This document shows positions 46,236 through 57,118 of a stretch of 64,000 bases of DNA, piece by piece. The stretch's first letter is position 1. Every line of letters starts with the position of its first letter. The notes beneath the pieces are model-generated. The model was not told the origin of the DNA, made no database searches, and was given only the letters and a program-made list of their open reading frames with translations. Source of the DNA: Arabidopsis thaliana (lineage: Eukaryota > Streptophyta > Magnoliopsida > Brassicales > Brassicaceae); the NCBI RefSeq assembly GCF_000001735.4, contig NC_003074.8, positions 2,418,101 to 2,482,100 on the forward strand. Direction: 5' to 3'. The position numbers and the translations under genes are program-made.

Positions 46236-46769
46236 TCACAAAACCATTCGTCTAGTTTCTTCTTCCCAAGTATGAAATGTTGCATTTGCGAGTTCGGCTG
46301 AAAACGAATATTTCTTGCTCTTCAGTAGCGCCTCCTGAGCAAGTAATGACTTCCATTCACCGCTCAACTCTTTCCTTTCCTTGGCTCTAAGGCTCCTCAA
46401 CTTCTGTAACATCTGCTTCTGTGCATAGTTGCTTAAATGCTGAAACAGTGTCGTCTCAAGCGCATCCTGTAAAGCGCACAGCTCATCAGCAGCACCATCT
46501 TCCTCCTTCTCCTTCTCATTAGCCTCATTCTCCATATGTTTGTCAACATTTTCAGAAGGTAATTTGTCATCATAAGAGTCGCCTTTTTTTGCAAATCCAT
46601 CACCATTTCCAGGTTCACTGTTTGTCACTGCTTCAACTACCTCCCTATCCTTCCCACCAGTCTCATTCTCCATAGTTTTGTCAACATTTTCAGAAGGCAA
46701 TTTGTCATTGCTCCCATCAACACATCAAGATTTATCTTTGCCCCATATCGCCATGGACAAGTCAAAAGC
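46236..46769 (-). pseudogene. Low-complexity ORF with an in-frame stop, possible decayed gene
   Basis: The minus strand is open from about 46730 down to the stop at 46236-46238. The sequence is rich in Glu/Lys/Asp (KEKEEDGAADELCALQDALE), then has a coiled-coil-like helical part (LFQHLSNYAQKQMLQKLRSL) ending WEEETRRMVL. A better start, MAIWGKDKS, lies upstream in the same frame but is cut off by TGA nine codons on. Translation from the next ATG, in the first KTMENE at about 46674, would give about 146 residues. LPSENVDK-MENE occurs twice, 138 bp apart. I do not recognise the family. It may be a gene with a later start, or a pseudogene with one nonsense change. Confidence 0.45.
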
Positions 46770-47338
46770 TTCAGAATCTTGGGGGTTACTAAAGCTAGGC
46801 AGCAGGATGAATCATTATGTTGGACCGTTAGTCTTCTTTTTTTTGCTTTCATAAACTTGTAAAAAATAAATAACCTCTTGTCAACAAATTTCATTTACAT
46901 ACTCCAAGCCCGTGGGCCAAAAGGATCGTACGGAGCCATTTTTTGTTGGTCCAAGACTCCAAGCGAAGAAGACTATGGACTTCTTGTATTATTAGCCAAA
47001 ATTAAAATTTGAAGTTAGGTAACAAATTTATGGATTTAGGAAAATACGTTTATAATTGTATTTTCTTATTTAGACATTGCAAATCCCATGCCGTTTTCTT
47101 TTGTTGTTTTGTCAATTTCATGCCGTATGATTAAAGTTTACAATGCATTTTGTATAAGACAAATGCTTTTTGATAAAAGAATATTAAGGTACAAAAAAAG
47201 AAAAGGAAGGTAAAAAGATTCCTTTTTCCCTCTCTTTGGGCCTTAAATAGAGACAGAGACCGAAAGAAAGAGGAGAAACCTCACACAAAATTGGTCCTAA
47301 ACGAGTCTCCTTCAGTCGTAATTTGCAGCAGAGCAACG
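46770..47338. other. Promoter region of the Kelch gene
   Basis: About 570 bp of AT-rich sequence. Just upstream of the Kelch gene are a GGGCC word near 47239 and a TTAAATAG TATA-like element at about 47242-47249, some 90 bp before the start codon. Confidence 0.45.
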
Positions 47339-48933
47339 ATGGCAGCGACTCCAATGGAAGGCAAATGGGTTCAGGTCAGCTTTCTCGCCTTTGTGTTTCT
47401 CTTAGAGACGAATCTCGTTTCATCGGATATTACTTGTCTCATGTTTTCGGATTTTTATTGAATCGTACGAGACTTTCGGCTTTTGAAATTCTAATTTCGT
47501 TTTGGAATCTGTTTATTATTCTCTGTAAATCTGTCCAAGTTCTCTGTTAGATTGCTGATGTGATTATACACTTAGGTTCAATAATCATTTTGGTTCTACA
47601 ACGAATCTCCTAGTTTATGCTTTCTCTGATCAATTTTGGATTTGTGGATGATGAGTTTGTCATTTATTGAATGGACTATGGATTATTCACCGGCAGAGTT
47701 GTTCATATCATGTTGATTAACAGTTTACTGATGGAGGAGGGTTTAATTTTGTAATCATCATCACATATAAGTATTTGAATTATTTATCTTGTGTAGACAC
47801 TATTGGATTAGTAGACTATGACTTTGTCATTATTCAATTGACTAGTATTTGTGAATGCTGACTCAACTCTTTGTTTCTTTCTCATTGATTTCTGCTAATA
47901 CTTTTTGTAATGTTGATTATAAAAACATTGTAAGATTTAGTATTTGAGTAATTTATGTTTTGTGTTATTTGTCATTCAGCTTAAACAGAAAGGAACCGGA
48001 CCAGGAGCAAGAAGCTCTCATGCTATAGCTCTTGTGGGAAACAAAATGTATGCCTTTGGTGGCGAGTTTCAACCACGTGTTCCTGTTGACAACCAGCTCT
48101 ACGTTTTCGACCTCGAAACTCAGACATGGTCTATCCAGGAAGCTTCTGGGGATGCTCCTCCTCCTAGAGTAGGTGTAGCCATGGCTGCAGTCGGACCCAT
48201 CATCTATTTCTTTGGTGGCCGGGACTCGACTCACCAGGAGCTCAACGAGTTATACTGTTTTAACACTTTGACCAACCAGTGGAAACTACTCTCTTCAGGG
48301 GAAACCGGTCCACAGAACCGAAGCTACCACTCTATTACTGCGGATTCTCAGAACGTGTATGTGTTTGGTGGATGCGGAGTTGATGGGCGTCTCAACGATC
48401 TATGGGCTTACAATGTCGTTGATCAGAAATGGATTAAGTTCCCATCTCCGGGAGAAGCTTGTAGAGGAAGAGGCGGTCCAGGACTCGAGGTGGTTCAAGG
48501 AAAGATCTGGGTGGTATATGGATTCGCAGGAGAAGAAGCAGACGATGTCCACTGTTTCGACATAGCTAAAGGGGAATGGAAAGAAGTTGAGACAAAAGGC
48601 GAAAAACCGTCAGCAAGAAGTGTGTTTTCGACTGCGGTTGTTGGGAAACAGATACTGATATCTGGAGGAGAGATTGACCCGAGCGATCTGGGGCATATGG
48701 GAGCAGGATGTTTCACAGGTGACGCTTATGGGCTTGATACAGAGACGCTGGAATGGAGGAAATGGGAGGATGGGGTTGGATCGGTGGAGCATCCCGGTCC
48801 TAGAGGATGGTGCGCGTTTGCAGCTGGATCACGAGATGGTAAGCAAGGTCTGTTGGTTTATGGCGGGAACTCGCCGAGCAATGATAGGCTTGATGATATC
48901 TTCTTCTTCACTCCCAACACTCTACTCAAGTGA
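47339..48933 (+). CDS. Kelch-repeat protein related to nitrile-specifier proteins
   Basis: Two exons (47339-47374 and 47980-48933) encode 329 residues; exon 1 holds only MAATPMEGKWVQ. The protein is a single Kelch beta-propeller with repeats marked MYAFGGE, IYFFGGRDS, VYVFGGCGVDG, ILISGGEID and LLVYGGNSP, each followed by a W or Y in the next strand (TQTWSIQ, TNQWKLL, DQKWIKF, KGEWKEV, TLEWRKW). Length and layout match the epithiospecifier/nitrile-specifier family, which steers glucosinolate breakdown after myrosinase. It lacks the lectin domain of NSP1-4. A Glu/Asp/His loop (GGEIDPSDLGHMGAG) sits where that family binds iron. Whether this member has specifier activity is not known to me. Position fits AT3G07720. 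Confidence 0.93.
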
Positions 48934-50084
48934 TTGGTAACTAAGTATGGTTTGGTTTTCTTGCCGGTGAGAGGGGCTGTGTGAATGTTCCTTTTTTTTT
49001 AGTTTCCTTTTGGATTGGATGAACTATGAAGATGTGTGATGTGTTTCATTTTCCTCTGTTATTTGTAATTAAATAATCGAAATTTTTCATTAAAGAAGAT
49101 AACGAATAACATCAGCTTAATGGTTATTTTAGCAACTAAACCATAATAGAGATACACAACTAAGGATGAGAGCATCAATGGAAGCTTTGAATTCTATTTA
49201 TTACCCACTCACTCTCTGTCTCATTGAGTCAGTAGTTGATAGGTATTTAATTGCAAGAATCTCTCTATATTGGCAAAAACAAGGTCAAATAAAAGTTTGT
49301 TTTGCGAATACCAAATCCATCAAAAGATACATTGGTTTACCTTGCAAAATTATTCAAAATATCTCGTTTTGGGGAAAAGATGTTGCAGTTTGCTACTCAC
49401 ACGACACACACCAACCTATATTTAATACTCACTGAACAAGTAACCCAATGCATGCTCTTGTTTCCCACACTCCCACAAATCATAAAATACAATTATGTTA
49501 TTATTTCGTATATCGGGTTATTATGTTATTTTTAACTTTTATTTAGTTATGCGATATTTCCTTATTTCTAACTCTTAAGGTTGGCGAAAAAGGAAAAAAA
49601 AACTCTTAATATGGTGAGAAAATATGAAATATATGACGTGGATTTTCCTTAGGTCTCTTTAACTATTTTGTCTGATAACAATAATTGGTTTATAGCTTTG
49701 GCGTATAGCCTCCTTAAGTGTTATCTCACGTCTCTTCATATTCTGCTTCTCTCAGAAATTTCCTTAATTATTATAGCAAAATTTGATCTGCATTTAAACC
49801 CTAATATTTACGTTATATCATTAATTTCTTCTTCTTTCCGTTTCTTATTTTAGGAGAATAATTTGCTCAGTTTAGTGTTCACAAGCAGAGTCGCTCTAAA
49901 CGGTATGCTCGATTCTGCGTCCTTTTTTTGCTCCTTCTATGTTTTATCTTTCTAGCTTTCATAGTTTTTTTTTTCCTGCATTATGGTTTCAGCGACAACG
50001 GATTGATCGTTTTAGGGTTTTTACTTCCATAATTATTTCCTAATTTTTTCTATTTTTAATCAATTTAATAGAGTGTTGATTGCG
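48934..50084. other. Intergenic region and leader of the next gene
   Basis: About 1.15 kb, AT-rich. The last 200 bp looks like the next gene's leader, with a possible leader intron (donor GTATGC near 49902, acceptor AATAG near 50070). Short frames at 49166-49535 lack support. Confidence 0.5.
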
Positions 50085-51506
50085 ATGAAGAAGAAAGCCA
50101 TTGTGATTGATGATGGATATACAAGGTTTATGGTGAATGAAATGTCTGAAAAAATCGATGTTCCAATTATCTGTCTTGACGAAGATGATGATGATGATGA
50201 TCTTATGGTTGATAAGGAGTACAACGTCTTCTTGGATCATCTTCGAAGAGGTGATAAGAAAAGTTCAAGCACTCGCCTTGAAGTTGACAATGGAGCATCT
50301 GACATTCGTAGATTAAAGATCTTTTCTTGTGATTCAAAGAGATCTAAGCTTGGGAATGAGAATCCAGTGAAGAACAGAGTTAATCAACAGAGCAAGAGGA
50401 AAACTGTTGGAGTTGAGGTTGAAAGAGTTAAAATCCGAGAAATCATTCAAAGAGACAACAGAGTTGCTGAACGAAGAAAGCGGAGGATCGCAGAGTTAGA
50501 AGCTGCAAAGACTTCAAGAGACGTTCCTTCACTCGAAACCCAACAAGAAGACATTCAACAACGAGACAACAAAGTTAGGAAACTTTCCGAGTCAAAGGCT
50601 GAGACTTTAAGAAGAGATGATGTTCCATTGGTTAAAACTCAAGAAGACATTCAAAGAGACAACAGAGTTGCTGAACGAAGAAAGAGGAAATGTGACGATG
50701 CTTTAATAAAAGATGTTCCATTGGTTAGAACTGAAGAAGACAAGAGGGTTGCTGTGGAGATTGATCACGTAGAGCGAGTACATAGAGTTACAGAGGTTAA
50801 TGATGTAGATGAGACTTCTTCAAGGAGCAAAGAAGTTTTTGTAGGGAGAAGGAAGAAGAATGAGGGGAGTGAAGCGGTTGTGGATAAGGATTACATGAGG
50901 TACCTCACATGGCTTGTAGATTCTCTTAGCGATTCGACAACTGAGCCAATGGAAAATCTTCAGAAAGATGATATGGATACTCTAAAAGAATCGACAATGG
51001 TACCTGAATTGGATCCACTAGTAGAAGTGAAGGTTGAACCACATGATGATTGGTCTGATTATATAATTGCGATGGGTGATTCCCCTTTTTTGGATGGAGA
51101 GGAGTGTACACCGTTTGTGGCGTCCAAGAAAGTGGTTGATCTTGATGAAGGAAGCAAAGAGAATGAAAGTAGTAGCAGTTGGTTTAGAAAGGAGCTAATG
51201 GATGTTTTGAAAAATCCATATGATGAAGGAGAGATGAAGCAGCTCCATCGTTACGTATCAATCCATAAAAAAATGACTCGATGCAGAGAACTACGAAAGG
51301 GAAGAGGATCTGATTATGAGACTGACGAACTGGGACAATCTTATCTAGAAAGTTTCCCTGATTTCGAAAAAGAATACAAGCTTGTGGTTGGTGTTGATAA
51401 GGCAAGAGCTTTGAAGTTGCTGCGTGGCTTTTTCTTTTACTTGAAATATGTTTCTCATGATGGTGTTTTCAAGCCTTGGGAGAAGACTCAAAGTTGGCAA
51501 CCTTAG
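50085..51506 (+). CDS. Plant protein of unknown function with charged repeats
   Basis: A single coding exon of 473 residues starts MKKKAIVIDDGYTRF. The N-terminal part has an acidic run (CLDEDDDDDDLMVDKEY). The middle is basic and coiled-coil-like, with the unit QRDNRVAERRKR present twice from an exact 37 bp DNA repeat (50444-50480 and 50648-50684, 204 bp apart). The C-terminal third looks folded: ELMDVLKNPYDEGEMKQLHR, SYLESFPDFEKEYKLV, KARALKLLRGFFFYLKYVSH. Lys/Arg-rich words such as KRKTVG and ERRKRK could direct nuclear entry. I do not recognise the family; position fits AT3G07730. Long single frame and ordered C-terminus make it a real gene. Confidence 0.85.
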   Translation: MKKKAIVIDDGYTRFMVNEMSEKIDVPIICLDEDDDDDDLMVDKEYNVFLDHLRRGDKKSSSTRLEVDNGASDIRRLKIFSCDSKRSKLGNENPVKNRVNQQSKRKTVGVEVERVKIREIIQRDNRVAERRKRRIAELEAAKTSRDVPSLETQQEDIQQRDNKVRKLSESKAETLRRDDVPLVKTQEDIQRDNRVAERRKRKCDDALIKDVPLVRTEEDKRVAVEIDHVERVHRVTEVNDVDETSSRSKEVFVGRRKKNEGSEAVVDKDYMRYLTWLVDSLSDSTTEPMENLQKDDMDTLKESTMVPELDPLVEVKVEPHDDWSDYIIAMGDSPFLDGEECTPFVASKKVVDLDEGSKENESSSSWFRKELMDVLKNPYDEGEMKQLHRYVSIHKKMTRCRELRKGRGSDYETDELGQSYLESFPDFEKEYKLVVGVDKARALKLLRGFFFYLKYVSHDGVFKPWEKTQSWQP

Positions 51507-51913
51507 AAATGGTAAAGCTTTTGGCTTCATGTAGATTAAGTTTTTGGATTTCTGTCTGTTTTTTTTTTTTTCTTTGTTGTTGGATGGCAATCTGATCCAG
51601 TGTAGTTTCTTGTAACCAAAGAATCTGGTTTTATTTAGGTTTTTCCTGAAAACTGATGCAATGTCTCAAGACTTTCTGATCTCATATAACAAAAATTGAA
51701 GGAATCAGATGAGTGAAGGCATTACAATATTCAGTTTAAACGTTGTATCAAAAAATCTGAAACAGCCTTTGAAGGTCATAACAATCAGACATTGTCAAGT
51801 TGTCGAAACTAACAGAGAACAAGATGTGTAACCAAAATCAGCATCACCTTCCTTTATATTTACATGGCTAATATATGTTCGAGAAGTACATGTTAGGACC
51901 ATGAAGCTATGAG
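51507..51913. other. Convergent 3' intergenic region
   Basis: The 3' flanks of the charged-repeat gene (plus) and ADA2a (minus) share these 407 bp. No other feature is visible. Confidence 0.6.
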
Positions 51914-54900
51914 TCATGTTGAGTCACCTATTCCCTTATGAACCAGCATATCATATACTCTGTCTACTTTACTCGGCTCTACTTTGAAGAAGCTATAAGC
52001 ATCAGACTTTTTCTTTATCTGCCCCTTCTTTATTTCTCTTGTTAAGATATCCAACATCTTCAAATAGTGTACAGGCAGTATTCTGGTCTCATTGCACATC
52101 TTCTTTTCCTGCACAAAAAACAGCTTCAATCTCTCAAACCATAGGAATAATGTCAACAAATCAACAAAATCACAAATAAGATGACAAACATCAAGTTTGA
52201 AAATTATTGTTCTTACGGTCTCTGAGAGTAAGTCAGCTCCAAGGAGACCATCAACATCCCAAGTGTCCAAACCGCTGTATATTCTTGGAGGTGTGACCTT
52301 TGGCAGTGAGTCAGAACCAAAGGGATGCAAATTTCTGGGTAACCCTCTTGGACTTTTTAGTGTTTTACCGGCTATACTGCCTGGTGCACCGTGGTTAAGC
52401 CGCAGCAGCATACTTTCTTCAGCTTCCTTCTTTCTCTTCTCTTCTATAAATCTATTTGCGTCTGAAGTTGTCCTGCAACCAGCAGTTCTAGCTTCCTGCA
52501 ACATTTATTAAAAGCTCAACTTAATGTTCCCACCTAATTGAGTTTGTAATCCAGTACTCAAGCTTGGTAAAATTTTAAGCATCAAACCTGAAGATCCTCG
52601 ATTCTTCTGAGAATTTGGTGCTCTTCAATGACTTTCTTAATCAGTTCCTTGTGCTCTTCTTTGGATTGGAACCGCGCAAACACTTTACAGCTTTTATATA
52701 TTTTTCTCTCCTCTGCTGAAAGGCTCATCTCATATTGATCAGGGTACAACAAGTTTCTTTCCAGAACAAATTCCTTCCTCCGCTTCCTCTCATCAAGCCT
52801 GCCAACAAAGGCACAATCTTGGCTTGTAGCATTGGCTTATGAAAAAATTCTCCGGTTTAAAAATGGTTGTTCCTGTGATAAGTGTACCTTTTCGAGTAAA
52901 TACGAAGAACCTGCAGTTTCTGCTCACGCTCAGCATCTGTGTCAGAATCCTTAAATTCCATGTCAGCAAGCAGTTGCTCAGCATCGTTGTCATGTTCGAT
53001 CTCAAATTCTTCCCTCTTTAGATTGTAACCATATAACTCTGTTACTAATGGAACTTTCTCTCCAGGAAGTCTGAGTTTCTTCTCCCCGACACTCCTGTCA
53101 GATTGTTGTTTTGCAGCTAAGACACAAGGGCCGTTAACTACCTTTAGTTTTTGTTCGCGTAAATATCACTTTGCATAAAAACTTGTTCCAGTATATAACA
53201 AACCTTCCAACTTGATGATGTCCTTAGCCTGCGGTACATTGCCTTTCTTCTTGACTGTACAATAAAAAGTATTACTTTACATATGGAATCATGGAAGAGA
53301 TAATATTTGGGGTCGTAGTACGAAATGCGGATGATTTGCGTCCTTAGCCATAAATCTAAGTGCAAATAATGTCTACAATTTTATATAGATAAAAGCATTT
53401 TCACATACCTCCAGCTAAGGCAGACAAAGGTGGATCTATTTCATTGACCTTCCCTGAAGCTTCGTGTCTGCCCATGGAAACATAATAGTACTTTTAAAAA
53501 GGTGCATTCAACATTGTAAACGTAGGTAAACTATTGTTACAAGCATAAGTATATACTTGATTTCAGCTGACACAGGTAACTCTTCTTTTGGAGATAGCCT
53601 CACAAATGCAGGTATTTCTGTGACAAATAGTAAACAGAGCTCAGCATCCTCCTTTTTTCAGTCAAGGTTAATATACGAGTCCCAAATCAACAAGAAACCC
53701 CGCTAATAGATTTTAAAGCTGACCTGTTTTGACTGCACTATCTTTACTCATAGCAAGCAGCTCATCTTTGCTCTTTCCAATAGTATGGGACAAGTCCTAC
53801 AGAGCGGGGAGCTAGAGTAAATAAACAAGCTAGGTTCAACTATCTGACGATCATGTGTTTTCATCAGTCCTTACCGGAAGTGGAAAGCATGGTGACTGCA
53901 TGTAAGCAGAATTGAAGTGTTTAATACATTCTGTCGTTGTCTTACTACCAACATGGTCTGCAACTTCTTTCCAATTGCCAAACCCGTATGTCGCAATGGC
54001 CTAACACAGTCAATTTACTTCCCAATAGTCAGATGGAATCTCTATATAGACATGGGAGTGTACAATCAGAAACGATTAATGATTACCTCAAGAAGGAGTA
54101 TCTCTTCATCGGCATTCCAATCAGAAGTAACAAGCGAAAAAGACAAATTGTCCTGTCAAACAAAAGGGTAGATTCAATACAAACAAAAATACAACCATAG
54201 AACATTTTCTTTGTTTTAAACACAATCACTAATCTAATTACTTTTCAGCTGACAAAGCGTTGAATTGAATTCAAATATACTGCTCGGCGTTGGAAACTAA
54301 CCATAACACGATATGGGTGACTGTTCTTGTGACGATTAAGTTCAACGCCGACAGAAAAGCATTCCACACAAAGATCAAAGTCCATACAAACAGCACATTT
54401 GAAACGAACCAAACCAGACAGATCTTTATCGCAATAGTTACAACAGTAAAGGCCAGGTTTCCTCTCATTCCCAGCTTCAATTCCTACAATGTATTGGTAC
54501 ATGTAAGAACTTTTGGAAAACGCAGCTTGGTACATGATACATCAATGCATATCTATCCACAGCAGAAACTTTAGTCCTATCAGTATCACACCTAATTGCA
54601 CAAGTAAACGGAAACCTACCGGTGGAAATTGATGCCGCAGCATTCTCAGGACCCAATGATATCTTTTTCCTTTTTGATTTTCTGAAACAGCCAAAATCAT
54701 CAAAATTAGGATAAAGACAAGAGACGACAGCAGTATGAAATCAAGAGCCACCCACAAGTACCAAAAGAACTCCGATTCAGATAATCAAACACAGCTAAGT
54801 GGATTACCAGATATTGAAATGTTTTCGCAAAGACAAGTAAGTAATTGAACAGAGAAAACCCTAGAAGACTTCGAGCTAAGATGGACAAAGAACGAAACTT

Positions 54901-54962
54901 TAAACGAACCCTGGATTCAGGTCTTCCTCAGCAGGACGAGAAGCTAGTTTCGAACGACCCAT
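51914..54962 (-). CDS. ADA2A: Transcriptional adaptor ADA2a of SAGA-type complexes
   Basis: Thirteen exons (54910-54962, 54620-54681, 54302-54483, 54087-54152, 53875-54000, 53724-53796, 53557-53617, 53409-53467, 53204-53254, 52888-53116, 52588-52798, 52217-52495, 51914-52108) encode 548 residues. ADA2 links the GCN5 histone acetyltransferase to activators. In order: a ZZ zinc finger (about 48-90; LYCCNYC, CAVCMDFDLCVECF), a SANT/Myb domain (about 109-150; DWNADEEILLLEAIATYGFG, NWKEVADHVGSKT), a basic ADA-box helical region (FEIEHDNDAEQLLADMEFKD, RLDERKRRKEFVLERNLL) and a C-terminal SWIRM domain (about 470-548; VHYLKMLDILTREI, KVDRVYDMLVHKGIG). Length and position match AT3G07740; the ADA2a rather than ADA2b call rests on that. 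Confidence 0.95.
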
Positions 54963-55385
54963 CGGCACCAAGCTCGCACTTCTTCCCGGCAGATTGAAGA
55001 AAAAACCAGAAGAGCGAGAAAACGCTAAAAAGCAGTGAAAAAATGGTAAGTCGGTAAATGACTAAATTACCCTTAACAAGTGTCAATAATTATGTTCACG
55101 CCATCTTTAAACCCTACGGCAGTTGTCAGTGGTCACGTCTCTCTCTTAACCTAACCAATCCAAAGTTGCCGCTAGGGTCACCGGAAAACTTCAGAGTTGT
55201 GTCTTCTATTGAATTCTCCGGGAAGGTAAAGAAGATTAGTGGGTTTTGATTGTGCTGTATAAAGATGTGTACTTTGTTTGAGCTGTCTCTTAAACCCTAG
55301 CACCAATCCGTGAACCTTGAAGTTTGTCATTCCGGTAGAAATTCCTCAGCAGTTGATCTAATTCGTTCTCTGTGTAGTATTAGTG
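54963..55385. promoter_or_regulatory. Divergent promoter of ADA2a and the RRP42-like gene
   Basis: A 423 bp head-to-head region. An AAACCCTAG telo-box-like word lies near 55291-55299 and AAACCCTACG near 55109. Such words are common upstream of RNA-metabolism genes in Arabidopsis. Confidence 0.5.
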
Positions 55386-57118
55386 ATGGGGCTTTCTCTT
55401 GGGGAACAACATTTCATTAAAGGTGGGATTGCTCAAGATCTTCGAACTGATGGTCGGAAAAGATTGACTTACCGTCCTATCTACGTCGAAACCGGTGTTA
55501 TTCCGCAGGTAGTGTAATCTCCTAGAGCTCGTCCGCTTCTCATTGTTGCTTCCCAGTTGTTTAACAGATATGTTCTTTCTCTTGTTTTTGTTGGCTCTAG
55601 GCTAATGGTTCAGCGAGAGTTAGAATTGGTGGAACCGATGTGATTGCTAGTGTAAAGGTACTTCCTTTGTTCTCTCTGCTACTGTTCTATTGTTGAATGG
55701 GAAGTGCTATTGTAGATGTTACCCAGTAATCTTGTGTAATTGCAGGCTGAAATTGGGAGGCCAAGTTCACTTCAACCCGATAAAGGAAAGGTTGCAGTTT
55801 TCATTGATTGCAGTCCAACAGCTGAACCGACATTTGGGGTGAGCTTTTCTTTTATTTCGTTTGGTTTTGGTTCTATCTAGCACTTGTCACACCCGTTCTA
55901 TCGTTCTATTGGTGTTTCTCTTACTAGTGGAATTGTTCAACATGAGATTTTGGTTATCATTACTTTTCTTCAGAATCTCCTAAATTCTACTGTGTTAAGT
56001 CTTTAGGCGGCTAATTCTTTGTGATATGTTGTTACTTAGGGGAGAGGAGGTGAGGAATTGTCTTCTGAGCTTGCTTTGGCTCTTCAAAGATGTCTTCTGG
56101 GTGGCAAAAGTGGAGCAGGTCTGCAATCATGTTTATGCAATGCTTTTTTTTACCTGCACACTGTTACGCTTTCTGTTTGTAACGTTTATAGCAATTCATG
56201 TTTTGGTACCAGGAGCTGGAATAAATTTATCTTCGCTTTTAATCAAAGAAGGAAAAGTTTGCTGGGACCTTTATATTGATGGTCTTGTCATTAGTTCGGA
56301 TGGGAATCTATTGGATGCCCTGGGTGCTGCCATTAAGGTAATTCTTGTGATGTGTGTTTGGTTTTCTCTCTTAACCCTTAGTCTCAGGTTTTAGTTACGA
56401 ATGTTAGTGAGTAAATCATACCCATCAATCAGAATCATGAGAAAGGAAAGGCCAGAGAATATAGGAAACGAAAGGGAATGGGTCTTTAGTTAAGTGTATA
56501 TAGATTAGCTCAATGTAGTTGTCTTGTTATTGGTTTTAGTAGCTTTACGATATGTTTCCAATTGATAGTTTAAGCAACCCAAAAGTCATCTTTCCTCAAG
56601 GCTGATCACATGCTTTAATGCACTTGTTGACTATACTCCTGCAGGCTGCTTTAACCAACACGGCCATCCCAAAAGTCAATGTTTCAGCTGAAGTAGCAGA
56701 TGATGAGCAACCAGAGATTGACATCAGCGACGAGGAATATCTTCAATTTGACACTTCCAGTGTCCCGGTCATAGTCACGTTAACAAAAGTAATCGAATCT
56801 CACTTTTCTTGATTCACATCGACATCTTCTTATGTACATTTCGCTAATCTTTTACCATGCTGTCCTTGGTTTTTGCAGGTGGGAACGCATTACATAGTTG
56901 ATGCAACAGCAGAAGAGGAGTCTCAGATGAGCTCAGCTGTATCTATATCTGTGAATCGGACAGGCCATATATGTGGGTTAACCAAACGAAGCGGGTCTGG
57001 CTTAGACCCAAGCGTCATCCTTGACATGATCTCTGTTGCCAAGCATGTGACAGAGACTCTGATGAGCAAACTTGATTCAGAGATTTCAGCCGCAGAGGCC
57101 TGCGAAGACGAATCTTGA
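55386..57118 (+). CDS. RNase PH-domain exosome subunit, RRP42-like
   Basis: Seven exons (55386-55508, 55601-55657, 55746-55838, 56040-56118, 56213-56337, 56645-56788, 56879-57118) encode 286 residues. It belongs to the RNase PH-fold ring of the exosome, the 3'-5' RNA decay and processing complex. Family words are GIAQDLRTDGRKRLTYRPIY, ANGSARVRIGGTDVIASVKA, GRGGEELSSELALALQRCL, CWDLYIDGLVISSDGNLLDA and SSAVSISVNRTGHICGLTK. Plant exosome ring subunits of the RRP42 branch are normally structural, without the phosphorolytic residues. The RRP42 rather than RRP43/45 call is from overall resemblance and position (AT3G07750), and is moderately sure. Confidence 0.92.
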
